From Meishania sp964351985 (GTDB taxonomy: Bacteria; Bacteroidota; Bacteroidia; Flavobacteriales; Flavobacteriaceae), in the NCBI GenBank assembly GCA_964351985.1, contig CAYGPR010000005.1, forward strand, positions 1 to 64,000: DNA of 64,000 nucleotides. The letters are read 5' to 3'. The position numbers and the translations under genes are program-made. Numbering within the stretch: the stretch's first letter is position 1; each line of letters opens with the position of its first letter. The notes under the pieces were generated by a model. That model searched no databases, was not told where the DNA came from, and worked only from the letters and a program-made list of their open reading frames with translations. Shown in pieces: positions 63,478-64,000 of this stretch.

Positions 63478-64000
63478 ATGAAAAACATTTTATTTGGTGC
63501 TACAGCTTTGTTCCTTTTCTCATGCTCAAAAGCGCAGGTACCCGAAATATCTTTTGGTACAAAAACTACTTTAAAAGCATTGACTTCAGAAACTGAAAGT
63601 AAGGTAGATACCTTACAATGGATCAATGTAAACACAGATGCCGATACATGGCGTACCGAAGGTGAGCTTTTAATTTGTAAAGGCCTGCCGATAGGGGTGA
63701 TGCGCTCTGCAAAACAATATGAAAATTTTATTCTTGAAGTTGAATGGCGTCATATGGAGGCAGGTGGAAATTCCGGTGTATTCGTATGGAGCGATGCCAA
63801 ACCAGACCCCGAATCTCGTTTACCGGGTGGTGTAGAAGTGCAGATGTTAGAACTTGATTGGGTCAATATCAATAACCGCGACGGTGTAAAACCCCCGATT
63901 GCTTATGTACACGGGGAGCTTTTTGGAGTTGGCGGGGTCGAGACAGTTCCTGACAATCCTAGAGGTACACGCAGTAAGTCCATTGAAAATAGGGCCATAG
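63478..64000 (+). CDS. DUF1080 lipoprotein, 3' end outside the window
   Basis: Start of a second DUF1080 protein, open to the window edge (174 codons). The lipoprotein signal MKNILFGATALFLFSC gives Cys at residue 16. The domain has WRTEGELLICKG, FILEVEWRHMEAGGNSGVFV and GGVEVQMLELDW, as in 3-keto-disaccharide hydrolases. It lies 16 bp after the Gfo/Idh/MocA gene, fitting a keto-glycoside cleavage step at the cell surface or in the periplasm. Confidence 0.88.
   Translation, partial: MKNILFGATALFLFSCSKAQVPEISFGTKTTLKALTSETESKVDTLQWINVNTDADTWRTEGELLICKGLPIGVMRSAKQYENFILEVEWRHMEAGGNSGVFVWSDAKPDPESRLPGGVEVQMLELDWVNINNRDGVKPPIAYVHGELFGVGGVETVPDNPRGTRSKSIENRAI

Noticed and set aside
1..64000. CRISPR arrays, tRNA or rRNA genes and transposases
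   Set aside because: No regularly spaced direct repeats, no tRNA-like cloverleaf in the gaps and no transposase or integrase reading frame were found.

Overview
The window reads as chromosomal DNA of a member of the Bacteroidota, most likely a marine Flavobacteriaceae species; the genus cannot be fixed from sequence alone. The signs are a type IX secretion type B sorting domain, a 287-codon housekeeping sigma factor of the flavobacterial kind, many lipoproteins and outer-membrane barrels, DUF5916 and YaiO-type barrels, MenB, LytS/LytTR signalling, few Shine-Dalgarno sequences and several apparent TTG starts. I see no rRNA, tRNA, CRISPR array, transposase or phage gene. A run of exactly 100 N (54194-54293) shows a scaffolded draft, and the sigma factor gene carries a one-base frameshift that is probably a sequencing error.

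Layout. 1-1263: partial M19 dipeptidase. 1461-10728: a tightly coupled six-gene locus (REC-HPt protein, single REC protein, membrane HEAT scaffold, processive GT2, membrane LTA-synthase-like enzyme with C-terminal repeats, TPR-YaiO outer-membrane barrel) that looks like a synthase-dependent surface polysaccharide system under phosphorelay control. 10957-11192: two related 32/33-residue ORFs. 11268-16776: sigma factor, DUF6155, hydroxyacid dehydrogenase, SF2 helicase, glycosyltransferase. 16929-21147: three leftward hydrolases between two copies of a 72-bp repeat, one of them AT-rich and bracketed by a 10-bp inverted repeat. 21401-24294: MenB, a second serine hydrolase and DUF2452. 24385-28490: a cell-envelope operon (haem/VCBS lipoprotein, 3D-domain lipoprotein, amidase, M14 peptidase). 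28496-29033: two related 55-residue membrane microproteins. 29261-31387: OmpA and VWA lipoproteins.

31521-37279: a ChbG-like deacetylase, a DUF5916 barrel and a NagB/AgaI-like isomerase suggest amino-sugar use, followed by a MobA-like nucleotidyltransferase and an amidohydrolase. 37367-38718: a protealysin-type M4 protease with an emfourin-like inhibitor. 38814-41751: an ECF sigma factor with a membrane partner, a GntR regulator with a perfect 20-bp palindrome before it, DUF3052 and a cold-shock-domain protein. 42107-46525: a T9SS cargo protein and a VTC/DUF4956/DUF2490 operon with a lipoprotein. 46686-53873: CocE-type hydrolase, a CxxC-containing exported protein, EamA transporter, DUF1080 lipoprotein, alpha/beta hydrolase and a LytS/LytTR pair.

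54063-54645 is the most unusual stretch: a leftward unit of tiny ORFs in which a 37-residue peptide occurs at least twice, with only synonymous differences, and the assembly gap falls inside one copy. 54852-57567 holds an exported methyltransferase-like protein, an MDR reductase, DoxX and an rRNA pseudouridine synthase. 57589-64000 is a carbohydrate-catabolic cluster (two TIM-barrel isomerases, SDR, MDR dehydrogenase, HUMPS-type decarboxylase, Tat-exported Gfo/Idh/MocA oxidoreductase, DUF1080) that suggests oxidation of a sugar to a keto-sugar and its cleavage.
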